A stretch of 64,000 nt of DNA from Pseudomonas sp. B21-028 (GTDB lineage Bacteria; Pseudomonadota; Gammaproteobacteria; Pseudomonadales; Pseudomonadaceae), in assembly GCF_024749045.1 (NCBI RefSeq), contig NZ_CP087184.1, positions 496,001-560,000 on the forward strand. Direction: 5' to 3'. Position 1 is the stretch's first letter. Each line of letters opens with the position of its first letter. The notes under the pieces were generated by a model, which was not told where the DNA came from, searched no databases, and saw nothing but the letters and a program-made list of their open reading frames with translations. The position numbers and the translations under genes are program-made. Positions 44,962-53,945 of this stretch are shown one piece after another.

Positions 44962-44965
44962 TCGT

Positions 44966-46600
44966 TTACAGCAGGATGGTACGAATGTCGCCCAACAGGT
45001 CGCTCAGACGCTTGGTGAAGCGTGCGGCGGCGGCGCCGTTGATCACACGGTGATCGTAGGACAGCGACAGTGGCAACATCAGCTTGGGCTGGAAGGCTTT
45101 ACCGTCCCAGACAGGCTGGATGGTGGCCTTGGAGACACCCAGGATCGCCACTTCCGGCGCGTTGACGATCGGCGTGAAGCCGGTGCCGCCAATGTGGCCG
45201 AGGCTGGAGATGGTGAAGCAGGCGCCCTGCATGTCATCGGCGGTGAGCTTCTTGTTCCGGGCCTTTTCGGCCAGGGCAGCCGCTTCGCCGGCCAGTTGCA
45301 GCAGGCTCTTTTGATCGACGTTGCGGATGACCGGTACCAGCAGGCCTTCCGGGGTGTCGACGGCAAAGCCGATGTGCACGTATTTCTTGCGGATCACAGC
45401 CTTGCCGCTTGGCGCCAGGGAGCTGTTGAAGTCCGGCAGTTCCTTGAGCAGGTGTGCGCAGGCCTTGAGCAGCAACGGCAGCACGGTCAGCTTCACGCCG
45501 GCCTTTTCCGCCACGGCTTTCTGCGCGACGCGGAAGGCTTCCAGCTCGGTGATATCGGCCTGGTCGAACTGAGTCACGTGGGGGATGTTCAGCCAGCTGC
45601 GGTGCAGGCTCGACGCGCCGATCTGCATCAGGCGAGTCATGGCCACTTCTTCGGTTTCGCCGAAGCGGCTGAAGTCCACCGCCGGGATCGGCGGGATGCC
45701 CGCGCCGCCGGTGGCGCCTTCGGCCGGTGCATTCTTGGCCTTCTGCATCATGGCCTTGACGTAGGTCTGCACGTCTTCCTTCAGCACGCGACCGTGTGGA
45801 CCGCTCGGGCCGACGGCGGACAGCTCGACACCGAACTCGCGGGCCAGTTGGCGCACAGCAGGGCCGGCGTGCACCTTGGCACCGCTTGGCGCAGGTGCTG
45901 CGACAGGGGCTGGCGCAGCCTCGGCCTTGGCGGCAGGCGCGGCAGCCGGAGCCGACGCGGCTTCAGCCTTGGCCGGTGCAGCGGCAGGGGCTGGAGCGGC
46001 GGGCGCGGCGGCGCCAGCCACTTTCAGCTTCAGGATCAGGTCGCCGGTGCCGACTTCGTCTTCCAGCTTGATCTCGACGCTTTCCACCACGCCGGCGGCC
46101 GGCGACGGGATTTCCATGCTGGCCTTGTCGGATTCCAGGGTGATCAGCGACTGGTCGGCTTCGACGGTGTCGCCGGCCTTGACCAGAACTTCGATGATCT
46201 TGGCCTTGCCCGACGAACCGATGTCCGGAACATGGATGTCCTGGACAGTGGCGGCGGCAGGCGCAGCGGCCGGAGCCGGAGCGGCCTCGGCAGCCGGGGC
46301 GGCAGCAGGCTTTTCAGCCGGTGCCGGGGCCGCCGCGGGAGCCGCTGCTTCAGGCGCCGCAGCGGCGCCTTCGACTTCCAGCTCCAGCAATTCGTCGCCT
46401 TCTTTCAGGCGATCGCCCAGCTTCACTTTCAGGCTCTTGATGACCCCGGCCTTCGGCGCAGGCACTTCCATGCTGGCCTTGTCCGACTCAAGCGTCAGGA
46501 TGCTCTGGTCGGCTTCGATACGGTCGCCGACCTTCACAAACAGTTCAATTACTTCACCTTCACCGCTGCCGATGTCAGGTACGCGAATGAGTTCGCTCAC
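44966..46600 (-). CDS. aceF: Pyruvate dehydrogenase E2, dihydrolipoamide acetyltransferase
   Basis: A 544-residue E2 subunit. Two lipoyl domains each carry the ESDKASME lipoyl-lysine site (about residues 39-46 and 157-164). They are joined by long Ala/Pro-rich flexible linkers. A peripheral E1/E3-binding domain follows (AGPAVRQLAREFGVELS), then the catalytic domain ending with LSYDHRVINGAAAARF, whose His and Asp are catalytic. The enzyme forms the core of the pyruvate dehydrogenase complex and makes acetyl-CoA. It starts 11 bp after the aceE stop. Confidence 0.96.
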   Translation of the reverse strand: MSELIRVPDIGSGEGEVIELFVKVGDRIEADQSILTLESDKASMEVPAPKAGVIKSLKVKLGDRLKEGDELLELEVEGAAAAPEAAAPAAAPAPAEKPAAAPAAEAAPAPAAAPAAATVQDIHVPDIGSSGKAKIIEVLVKAGDTVEADQSLITLESDKASMEIPSPAAGVVESVEIKLEDEVGTGDLILKLKVAGAAAPAAPAPAAAPAKAEAASAPAAAPAAKAEAAPAPVAAPAPSGAKVHAGPAVRQLAREFGVELSAVGPSGPHGRVLKEDVQTYVKAMMQKAKNAPAEGATGGAGIPPIPAVDFSRFGETEEVAMTRLMQIGASSLHRSWLNIPHVTQFDQADITELEAFRVAQKAVAEKAGVKLTVLPLLLKACAHLLKELPDFNSSLAPSGKAVIRKKYVHIGFAVDTPEGLLVPVIRNVDQKSLLQLAGEAAALAEKARNKKLTADDMQGACFTISSLGHIGGTGFTPIVNAPEVAILGVSKATIQPVWDGKAFQPKLMLPLSLSYDHRVINGAAAARFTKRLSDLLGDIRTILL

Positions 46601-46611
46601 GGAAATTCTCC

Positions 46612-49257
46612 TCAGCAGTCCAGTGGGTTGCGTTTTTCCGGATCGATGCCGAACTTGGCGATGGCTTCGGCCACCACTTTTGGTTCGATATCGCCACGGT
46701 CAGCCAGGGCTTCCAGGGCTGCCAACACAACGAACTTACGGTCGACTTCGAAGAAGTGACGCAGCTTCTTGCGGCTGTCGCTACGGCCGAAACCGTCGGT
46801 GCCCAGCACCTTGAATTCCTTGGATGGAACCCACTGGCGGATCTGCTCGGCGAACAGCTTCATGTAGTCGGTAGAGGCGATGACCGGACCTTTACGGCCG
46901 TTCAGGCACTCTTCGACATAGCTCAGTTTCGGCTTCTGGCCAGGGTGCAGGCGGTTGCTGCGCTCTACGGCCAGGCCGTCGCGACGCAGTTCGTTGAAGC
47001 TGGTCACGCTCCAGACGTCGGCGCCGATGTTGAACTCTTCACGCAGGATCTTCGCCGCTTCACGCACTTCGCGCAGGATGGTGCCGGAGCCCATCAGCTG
47101 GACGTGGTGCGCCGCTTCGCGGGTATCTTCCTCGAGCAGGTACATGCCCTTGACGATGCCCGCCTCCACGCCGGCCGGCATGGCTGGCTGCTGGTAGGAC
47201 TCGTTCATCACGGTGATGTAGTAGAAGACGTCCTGTTGCTCTTCGGTCATCTTCTTCATGCCGTCCTGGATGATCACCGCCAGCTCGTAGCCGTAGGTCG
47301 GATCGTAGGTGCGGCAGTTCGGGATGGTCCCGGCCAGCATGTGGCTGTGGCCGTCTTCGTGCTGCAGGCCTTCACCGTTGAGGGTGGTCCGGCCGGCGGT
47401 GCCACCGATCAGGAAGCCACGGGTACGGCTGTCGCCTGCGGCCCAGGCCAGGTCGCCGATACGCTGGAAGCCGAACATCGAGTAGAAGATGTAGAACGGC
47501 AGCATCGGCTGGTTGTGGCTGGAGTACGAAGTACCGGCGGCAATGAAGGAGCTCATGGCGCCCGCTTCATTGATGCCTTCTTCGAGGATCTGGCCTTTCT
47601 TGTCTTCGCGGTAGAACATCACCTGGTCTTTATCGACTGGCTCGTAGAGCTGGCCGACGGACGAATAGATGCCCAACTGGCGGAACATGCCTTCCATACC
47701 GAAGGTACGGGCTTCGTCCGGGATGATCGGAACGATACGCGAGCCGATTTCCTTGTCCTTGACCAGTTGCGCGAGGATCCGCACGAAGGCCATGGTGGTA
47801 GAGATTTCACGGTCGCCCGAGCCGTCCAGGATCGCCTTGAGGGTTTCCAGTGGCGGGGTTGGAACGCTGAAGCTCTTGGCGCGACGCTGCGGTACGAAAC
47901 CGCCCAGCGCGGCACGGCGCTCGGCCAGGTAACGGGCCTCGGCGCTGCCTTCTTCGGGTTTGAAGAACGGCAGGTTTTCCAGATCGCTGTCCTTCACCGG
48001 AATGTCGAAGCGATCGCGGAACAGCTTCAGGCTGTCGACATCGACTTTCTTGGTGTTGTGCGCGGTGTTCTTCGCTTCGCCGGCACCGGTGCCATAACCC
48101 TTGATGGTCTTGGCCAGGATGACGGTCGGCTGTTCCTTGTGGTTGACCGCCTGGTGGTACGCCGCGTAGACCTTGTATGGGTCGTGGCCGCCACGGTTGA
48201 GTTTCCAGATCTCGTCGTCGGACAGATCGGCAACCATGGCCTTGAGTTCAGGCGTGTTGAAGAAGTGCTCGCGGACGAACGCGCCGTCCTTGGCCTTGTA
48301 GTTCTGGTATTCGCCGTCGATGACTTCGTCCATGCGACGTTGCAGGATACCGTCGACGTCCTTGGCCAGCAGTGGGTCCCAGAAACGGCCCCAGATGACT
48401 TTGTTGACGTTCCACTGGGCGCCACGGAACACGCCTTCGAGTTCCTGGATGATCTTGGCATTGCCGCGAACCGGGCCGTCGAGGCGCTGCAGGTTGCAGT
48501 TGATGACGAAGATCAGGTTGTCCAGTTTCTCGCGACCGGCCAGGGAGATCGCTCCCAGGGATTCCGGCTCGTCGCACTCGCCGTCGCCCATGAAGCACCA
48601 GACTTTCTGCTTGCCCGGCTGGATGAAACCGCGGGCTTCCAGGTACTTCATGAAGCGCGCCTGGTAGATCGCCTGGATCGGGCCCAGACCCATCGAAACG
48701 GTCGGGAACTGCCAGAAATCAGGCATCAGCCAAGGGTGCGGGTACGAGGACAGGCCGTTGCCGTCCACTTCCTGGCGGAAGTTGTTCATCTGGTCTTCGG
48801 AAATACGACCTTCCATGAACGCACGGGCATAGACGCCTGGCGATGCGTGACCCTGGAAGTAGATCAGGTCGCCGCCGTGTTCGTCGGTCGGGGCCTGGAA
48901 GAAGTAGTTGAAGCCGATGTCATACAGCGTCGCGCTGGAGGCGAAGCTGGAGATGTGACCGCCCAGGTCAGAATCTTTCAGGTTGGTGCGCATGACCATG
49001 GCCAACGCGTTCCAGCGCACCAGCGAGCGAATGCGGCGTTCCATGAACAGGTCGCCAGGCATGCGTGCTTCGTGGGTAACGGGGATCGTGTTGCGGTACG
49101 GCGTGGTGATGGCGTAGGGCAGCTGCGAACCGCTACGGGTCGCGAGTTCGCCCATACGGGTCATCAGATAATGAGCACGGTCTTCGCCTTCTTTGTCGAG
49201 AACCGATTCCAGGGCGTCCAGCCATTCCTGGGTTTCGACGGGATCGAGGTCTTGCAT
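46612..49257 (-). CDS. aceE: Pyruvate dehydrogenase E1 component
   Basis: An 881-residue homodimeric-type E1. The thiamine diphosphate motif is visible as CFMGDGECDEPES followed about 25 residues later by FVINCNLQRLDG (GDG...N). Further on are GYGTGAGEAKNTAHN and GTAGRTTLNGEGLQHEDGHSH, the active-site loops. It decarboxylates pyruvate and passes the acetyl group to lipoyl-AceF. It is first in the operon; two RccR-type operator palindromes lie 110-176 bp upstream. Confidence 0.96.
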   Translation of the reverse strand: MQDLDPVETQEWLDALESVLDKEGEDRAHYLMTRMGELATRSGSQLPYAITTPYRNTIPVTHEARMPGDLFMERRIRSLVRWNALAMVMRTNLKDSDLGGHISSFASSATLYDIGFNYFFQAPTDEHGGDLIYFQGHASPGVYARAFMEGRISEDQMNNFRQEVDGNGLSSYPHPWLMPDFWQFPTVSMGLGPIQAIYQARFMKYLEARGFIQPGKQKVWCFMGDGECDEPESLGAISLAGREKLDNLIFVINCNLQRLDGPVRGNAKIIQELEGVFRGAQWNVNKVIWGRFWDPLLAKDVDGILQRRMDEVIDGEYQNYKAKDGAFVREHFFNTPELKAMVADLSDDEIWKLNRGGHDPYKVYAAYHQAVNHKEQPTVILAKTIKGYGTGAGEAKNTAHNTKKVDVDSLKLFRDRFDIPVKDSDLENLPFFKPEEGSAEARYLAERRAALGGFVPQRRAKSFSVPTPPLETLKAILDGSGDREISTTMAFVRILAQLVKDKEIGSRIVPIIPDEARTFGMEGMFRQLGIYSSVGQLYEPVDKDQVMFYREDKKGQILEEGINEAGAMSSFIAAGTSYSSHNQPMLPFYIFYSMFGFQRIGDLAWAAGDSRTRGFLIGGTAGRTTLNGEGLQHEDGHSHMLAGTIPNCRTYDPTYGYELAVIIQDGMKKMTEEQQDVFYYITVMNESYQQPAMPAGVEAGIVKGMYLLEEDTREAAHHVQLMGSGTILREVREAAKILREEFNIGADVWSVTSFNELRRDGLAVERSNRLHPGQKPKLSYVEECLNGRKGPVIASTDYMKLFAEQIRQWVPSKEFKVLGTDGFGRSDSRKKLRHFFEVDRKFVVLAALEALADRGDIEPKVVAEAIAKFGIDPEKRNPLDC

Positions 49258-49366
49258 GGCTTGCTCCAGGGCGGAAAGGCTACCAGAATCGGTTGCCTGA
49301 GTTTGCGACTGGCCTTGTGGGCAGACGGTATAAATTCTTGGATTGCCGAAGGTTGTTTCGGCGGCG

Positions 49367-49381
49367 TGTAGTTTTACTACA
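49367..49381. promoter_or_regulatory. RccR-type operator, copy 1 (perfect palindrome)
   Basis: TGTAGT-TTT-ACTACA is a perfect 15-bp dyad. It matches the motif described for the RpiR-family regulator RccR, which controls aceE and glyoxylate-shunt genes in P. fluorescens. Confidence 0.7.
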
Positions 49382-49418
49382 AATCGTCGGCTGTTTCAGC
49401 TTCTCGAATGTATAGACG

Positions 49419-49433
49419 AGTAGTAAAACTACA
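49419..49433. promoter_or_regulatory. RccR-type operator, copy 2
   Basis: AGTAGTAAAACTACA matches the same dyad at 14 of 15 positions. Its centre lies 52 bp from copy 1, about five helical turns, so two bound dimers would face the same side of the DNA. Confidence 0.65.
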
Positions 49434-49639
49434 CATGAAAGGCTTTTGGCCCCTCGTTCCGTTGTGAGAATAATCGTTACTGTTGGTCTTTTGCTAACTC
49501 GAACAGGTAAAAACTTGATGTCGGCTGCCAATAAAATCAGATTTTCAGCTATTTATCATCTTTGTTCGACAGTCAATCAGGTAGTGGCTTTTGAAAAAAC
49601 ACTACATCCAGCCTTCCCCGCGCCGATCAAGGATAGACC

Positions 49640-52579
49640 ATGAGCCTGCCCCTGCTTGCCGAAACGCCGGCAATTCTCCAGTCATTGGTCAGCCGTGCCG
49701 AGCAGTCGTTCCGTGCGGCGGTCGCTCTGCTGGGCGACGACCTCGAGTTGTCTACCTGGACGCCGGAGCGCTGGAAGGAGTTCCATCGCGTCGCGGCCGC
49801 CAGTGATTTTGTCATCGAGCAGAGCCTGCGCGAGCCGTCGATGCTACTGGATCTGGTGCGCAGTGGCGAACTGGACCGCAACCTGGCCGCCGGCGAGATG
49901 CGCGCGCAGATCGGCGCGACGGTGCAGGCCGCCGAGAGCGAGGATGAACTGGGGCGCGTCCTGCGTCGCCAGCGTACCCGCCAACAGGTGCGGATCATCT
50001 GGCGCGACCTGAATCGCAAGGCCGACCTCGTTCAGACCTGCCGCGACCTCTCGGACATGGCCGATACCTGCATCGACCAGGCTTACCAGTGGCTGTACCA
50101 GCGCCTCTGCCAGCAATTCGGCACGCCCACCGGTCGACGCAGTGGCGCTGCGCAGCACATGGTCATCCTGGGCATGGGCAAGCTGGGCGCGGTGGAGTTG
50201 AACCTGTCGTCGGACATCGACCTGATCTTCGCCTACCCCGAGGGCGGCGAGACCGTTGGCGTGAAGCGGCCGTTGGATAACCAGGAATTCTTCATCCGGG
50301 TTGGCCAGCGCCTGATCAAGGCCCTGGACCCGATGACCGTCGACGGTTTCGTGTTCCGCGTCGACATGCGCCTGCGCCCCTACGGCTCGGCCGGTGCGCT
50401 GGTGTTGAGCTTCAACGCCCTGGAGCAGTACTACCAGGACCAGGGGCGCGACTGGGAACGCTACGCGATGATCAAGGCGCGGGTGGTGGCGGGCGACCAG
50501 GTGGCGGGCGCGCAGTTGCTCGACATGCTGCGTCCGTTCGTTTATCGCCGTTACCTGGACTTTTCCGCCATCGAAGCGCTGCGCACCATGAAGCAGCTGA
50601 TCCAGCAGGAAGTGCGGCGCAAAGGCATGGCCGACAACATCAAACTGGGGTCGGGCGGTATCCGTGAAGTGGAGTTCATCGCCCAGGCGTTCCAGCTGAT
50701 CCACGGCGGGCGCGACTTGAGCCTGCAACAGCGGCCACTGCTGAAAGTGCTGAGCACCCTGGAAGGCCAAGGTTACCTGCCTGCCAAAGTGATCGACGAG
50801 CTACGTCACGGCTATGAATTCCTGCGTTACACCGAGCATGCCATCCAGGCCATCGCCGACCGCCAGACCCAGATGCTGCCGGACAGTCCCCAGGACCAGG
50901 CGCGCATAGCATTCATGCTGGGCTTTGCCGACTGGGCGGCATTCCACGAGCAATTGATGTATTGGCGTGGGCGCGTGGCCTGGCATTTTGGCCAGGTCAT
51001 TGCCGATCCGGATGAAGACGAGGGCAGCGAAAGCGAAGTGGTGGTGGGCGGCGAATGGTTGCCGTTGTGGGAAGACAGCCAGGATGAAGAGGCCGCATGC
51101 CGCCAGTTGGAGGAAGGCGGTTTTGTCGACGCGCCCAAGGCGCTGAAGACGCTGGCCGTCTTGCGCGCCAGCCCGCAACTGCGCGCCATGCAGCGCCTGG
51201 GGCGTGAGCGTCTGGATGCGTTCATTCCGCGTCTGCTGGCCCAGGCGGTGGAACATGCCGACCCAGACCTGGTGCTTGAACGGGTATTGCCCTTGGTGGA
51301 GGCGGTGGCTCGTCGTTCGGCCTATCTGGTCCTGCTGACGGAAAACCCCGGTGCCCTGCGGCGCTTGCTGACGCTGTGCGCGGCGAGCCCGTGGATCGCC
51401 GAGCAAATCACCCGTTTCCCACTGCTGCTGGATGAGTTGCTCAATGAAGGTCGTCTGTTCAAGCCGCCCCTGGCCCCGGAACTGGCGGCGGAGTTGCGCG
51501 AACGCCTGACGCGGATTCCCGAGGATGACCTGGAGCAGCAGATGGAAGCCCTGCGGCATTTCAAACTGGCGCACCGACTACGGGTGGCCGCGTCGGAAAT
51601 CGCCGGCAGCCTGCCGCTGATGAAGGTCAGCGATTACCTCACCTGGCTGGCCGAGGCGATTCTCGAGCAAGTCCTGGCCCTGGCCTGGCGCCAGACGGTG
51701 ACCAAGCATGGCGTACCGTCGCGCACCGACGGCAACCTGTGTGACCCAGGCTTCATTATTGTCGGTTATGGGAAAGTCGGCGGCCTGGAATTGGGGCATG
51801 GTTCCGATCTGGACCTGGTGTTCATCCACGACGGCGATCCCCAGGCAGAGACCGACGGGCCCAAACCCATCGACGGCGCACAGTTCTTCACCCGGCTCGG
51901 CCAACGGATCATCCATTTGCTGACGGCCCAGACCAACTCCGGACAGCTATATGAAGTGGACATGCGCCTGCGGCCGTCCGGGGCGTCGGGGTTGCTGGTC
52001 AGTTCCCTTGGGGCGTTTGCCCGTTATCAGGAGAATGAAGCCTGGACCTGGGAACACCAGGCGCTGGTACGGGCCCGGGTGTTGGTGGGCAGCCAGGATG
52101 TGGGCCACGCCTTCGAGAAAGTCAGGGCTCAGGTGCTGGGACGCAAACGCGACCTGCCGACGTTGCGCCAGGAGGTCAGCGAGATGCGGGCCAAGATGCG
52201 CGACAACCTTGGCAGCAAGGCCACGGCCGCCGGGACCGCGCCAAACGCTTTCGAGGCCACGGCGCCCTTCGATCTCAAGCAGGACGCCGGAGGTATCGTC
52301 GATATTGAATTTATGGTGCAATACGCGGCCCTGGCGTGGTCCGAGGAACACCCATCGCTGGCGCGCTACACCGATAACATCCGCATCCTGGAGGGGTTGC
52401 AAGAGGTTGGCCTGATGCCGCCCGAAGATGCCGCCCTGCTGCGCGAGGCCTATAAAGCCTACCGTTCCGCCGCTCACCGCCAGGCCTTGCAGAAAGAAGC
52501 CGGGGTGATCACCGGCGACCAGTTCGTGGAGGAGCGCCGACAGGTGCTGCGGATTTGGCGTGAGCTGGGATTGAGTTGA
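49640..52579 (+). CDS. glnE: Glutamine synthetase adenylyltransferase/adenylyl-removing enzyme
   Basis: A 979-residue bifunctional enzyme with two nucleotidyltransferase domains. The N-terminal (deadenylylating) domain has LGMGKLGAVELNLSSDIDLIF near residue 175-195. The C-terminal (adenylylating) domain has VGYGKVGGLELGHGSDLDLVF near 710-730. Both keep the G-S-D-(I/L)-D-L metal-binding motif, and the helical linkers and PII-responsive regions have normal length. It tunes glutamine synthetase according to nitrogen status. ATG 49640 follows AAGGATAG. Confidence 0.96.
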   Translation: MSLPLLAETPAILQSLVSRAEQSFRAAVALLGDDLELSTWTPERWKEFHRVAAASDFVIEQSLREPSMLLDLVRSGELDRNLAAGEMRAQIGATVQAAESEDELGRVLRRQRTRQQVRIIWRDLNRKADLVQTCRDLSDMADTCIDQAYQWLYQRLCQQFGTPTGRRSGAAQHMVILGMGKLGAVELNLSSDIDLIFAYPEGGETVGVKRPLDNQEFFIRVGQRLIKALDPMTVDGFVFRVDMRLRPYGSAGALVLSFNALEQYYQDQGRDWERYAMIKARVVAGDQVAGAQLLDMLRPFVYRRYLDFSAIEALRTMKQLIQQEVRRKGMADNIKLGSGGIREVEFIAQAFQLIHGGRDLSLQQRPLLKVLSTLEGQGYLPAKVIDELRHGYEFLRYTEHAIQAIADRQTQMLPDSPQDQARIAFMLGFADWAAFHEQLMYWRGRVAWHFGQVIADPDEDEGSESEVVVGGEWLPLWEDSQDEEAACRQLEEGGFVDAPKALKTLAVLRASPQLRAMQRLGRERLDAFIPRLLAQAVEHADPDLVLERVLPLVEAVARRSAYLVLLTENPGALRRLLTLCAASPWIAEQITRFPLLLDELLNEGRLFKPPLAPELAAELRERLTRIPEDDLEQQMEALRHFKLAHRLRVAASEIAGSLPLMKVSDYLTWLAEAILEQVLALAWRQTVTKHGVPSRTDGNLCDPGFIIVGYGKVGGLELGHGSDLDLVFIHDGDPQAETDGPKPIDGAQFFTRLGQRIIHLLTAQTNSGQLYEVDMRLRPSGASGLLVSSLGAFARYQENEAWTWEHQALVRARVLVGSQDVGHAFEKVRAQVLGRKRDLPTLRQEVSEMRAKMRDNLGSKATAAGTAPNAFEATAPFDLKQDAGGIVDIEFMVQYAALAWSEEHPSLARYTDNIRILEGLQEVGLMPPEDAALLREAYKAYRSAAHRQALQKEAGVITGDQFVEERRQVLRIWRELGLS

Positions 52580-52587
52580 GTATTGAA

Positions 52588-52811
52588 TGTGGGAGCGGGT
52601 TTGCTCGCGAAAGCGCTGTGTCAGGCGGCATTGATGTTGAATGTGCCGGCCTCATCGCGAGCAGGCTCGCTCCCACAATGGATTTGTGGTGTTTGATGCA
52701 CTTGGGGTAGATGAAGCCCCCTGTGGGAGCGAGCCTGCTCGCGAAGGCGGAGTGTCAGGCGGCATTGATGTCGGATGTGCCGGCCCTTCGCGAGCAAGCT
52801 CGCTCCCACAG
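52588..52811. repeat. Two tandem REPINs with near-identical spacers
   Basis: Inverted REP pairs are at 52588-52610/52655-52677 and 52721-52746/52786-52811. The spacers (GTGTCAGGCGGCATTGATGT... at 52618 and again at 52753) differ at only a couple of bases, so one unit is a duplication of the other with a period of about 133-135 bp. Confidence 0.93.
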
Positions 52812-52869
52812 GGGTAGAGTGTTTTTGAAGGCAGAAGGTAACGACCTGGGCCACAGTGATTCTCGAGGC

Positions 52870-52889
52870 GGGGAGGCGTAGGCCTCCCC
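52870..52889 (+). terminator. Hairpin upstream of waaF
   Basis: GGGGAGGC (52870-52877) pairs with GCCTCCCC (52882-52889) across a 4-base loop, followed by GTATCGTTTTT. It could end the glnE transcript or structure the waaF leader; it lies 21 bp before the waaF start. Confidence 0.55.
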
Positions 52890-52909
52890 GTATCGTTTTT
52901 GGAAAGCAC

Positions 52910-53944
52910 ATGAATATTCTGATCGTTGGGCCCAGTTGGGTCGGTGACATGGTGATGGCGCAGACACTGTTCCAGTGCCTGAAACAGCTCCACCCACAGT
53001 GCGAAATCGACGTCCTGGCCCCCGAGTGGAGCCGGCCGATCCTGGAGCGCATGCCGCAAGTACGCAAGGCCTTGAGCTTTCCGCTCGGTCACGGTGTGCT
53101 GGAGCTGGCGACCCGTCGACGCATCGGCAAGTCCCTGGCCGGTCAATATGACCAGGCGATCCTGTTGCCCAACTCGTTGAAGTCCGCATTGGTGCCGTTC
53201 TTTGCCGGCATCCCCAAGCGTACCGGCTGGCGCGGCGAGTTCCGCTATGGCCTGCTCAATGATGTGCGCACGCTGGACAAAGATCGCTATCCGCTGATGA
53301 TCGAGCGTTTCATGGCCCTGGCCTATGCGCCGGGTGCCGAACTGCCCAGGCCCTACCCGCGCCCTGATCTGCAGATCGACCCGGTGACCCGCGAAGCGGC
53401 GCTGGCCAAGTTCGGTCTGAGCCTGGACCGCCCGGTGTTGGCGCTGTGCCCAGGCGCCGAGTTCGGCGAGTCCAAGCGCTGGCCGGCGGATCATTACGCC
53501 CAGGTGGCCGAGGCGAAGATCCGCGAAGGCTGGCAAGTCTGGCTGTTCGGTTCGAAAAACGATCATTCGGTGGGCGAAGACATTCGCTCGCGGCTGATTC
53601 CGGGCCTGCGGGAAGAGTCGGTAAACCTCAGTGGCGATACGTCCCTGGCCGAGGCCATCGACCTGTTGTCCTGTGCCGATTCGGTGGTGTCCAACGATTC
53701 CGGACTGATGCACGTGGCCGCCGCGCTGAACCGTCCGTTGGTGGCCGTTTACGGCTCCACCTCGCCAGGCTTTACGCCGCCACTGGCCGACAAGGTTGAA
53801 GTCGTGCGCCTGGGCATCGAATGCAGCCCGTGCTTCGACCGTACCTGCCGCTTCGGTCATTACAATTGCCTGCGTCAGCTCATGCCGTCGTCGGTGAACG
53901 ATGCCCTGGCACGTTTGCAGGGCTCTCCCGTGGAGGTCCAGTAA
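52910..53944 (+). CDS. waaF: ADP-heptose:LPS heptosyltransferase II
   Basis: A 344-residue GT-B family 9 glycosyltransferase. It starts MNILIVGPSWVGDMVMAQ, the acceptor-binding N-terminus, and carries ALCPGAEFGESKRWP (ADP-heptose phosphate contacts) and SNDSGLMHVAAALNRPLVAVYGSTSP. It adds the second heptose of the LPS inner core. ATG 52910 is supported by homologue length; a longer frame start lies upstream of the hairpin. It is the first gene of the core operon; waaC follows after 1 bp. Confidence 0.95.
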   Translation: MNILIVGPSWVGDMVMAQTLFQCLKQLHPQCEIDVLAPEWSRPILERMPQVRKALSFPLGHGVLELATRRRIGKSLAGQYDQAILLPNSLKSALVPFFAGIPKRTGWRGEFRYGLLNDVRTLDKDRYPLMIERFMALAYAPGAELPRPYPRPDLQIDPVTREAALAKFGLSLDRPVLALCPGAEFGESKRWPADHYAQVAEAKIREGWQVWLFGSKNDHSVGEDIRSRLIPGLREESVNLSGDTSLAEAIDLLSCADSVVSNDSGLMHVAAALNRPLVAVYGSTSPGFTPPLADKVEVVRLGIECSPCFDRTCRFGHYNCLRQLMPSSVNDALARLQGSPVEVQ

Positions 53945-53945
53945 C

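Larger units (their letters stand above)
44572..44965. other. Intergenic region between phoD-like gene and aceF
   Basis: A 394-bp non-coding stretch holding a REPIN (44756-44850) and two hairpins beyond the aceF stop (44882-44898 and 44938-44961). The part from 44572 to 44750 is AT-richer and should carry the promoter of the phoD-like gene, but no convincing -35/-10 pair was found. Confidence 0.6.
49258..49639. promoter_or_regulatory. aceE-glnE divergent intergenic region
   Basis: A 382-bp non-coding region. The half next to aceE holds the paired TGTAGT-N3-ACTACA operators. The half next to glnE (49441-49639) is noticeably AT-richer (for example TAAAAACTTGATG and CAATAAAATCAGATTTTCAGC) and should contain the glnE promoter, which was not resolved by eye. 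No RNA gene was recognised. Confidence 0.6.
52580..52909. other. Intergenic region glnE-waaF, mostly REPIN array
   Basis: A 330-bp region made up of two tandem REPINs (52588-52811), a GC-rich hairpin (52870-52889), and the short leader of waaF. No other gene or RNA was recognised; a waaF promoter would have to lie between about 52812 and 52870 and was not resolved. Confidence 0.6.

Noticed and set aside
46756..49371. Plus-strand frame of 871 codons opposite aceE
   Set aside because: Shadow of aceE, whose thiamine-binding and active-site motifs are intact.
52588..52811. Regularly repeated palindromes considered as a CRISPR array
   Set aside because: Repeats alternate in orientation, the spacers are near-identical, and no cas gene is near; they are REPINs.
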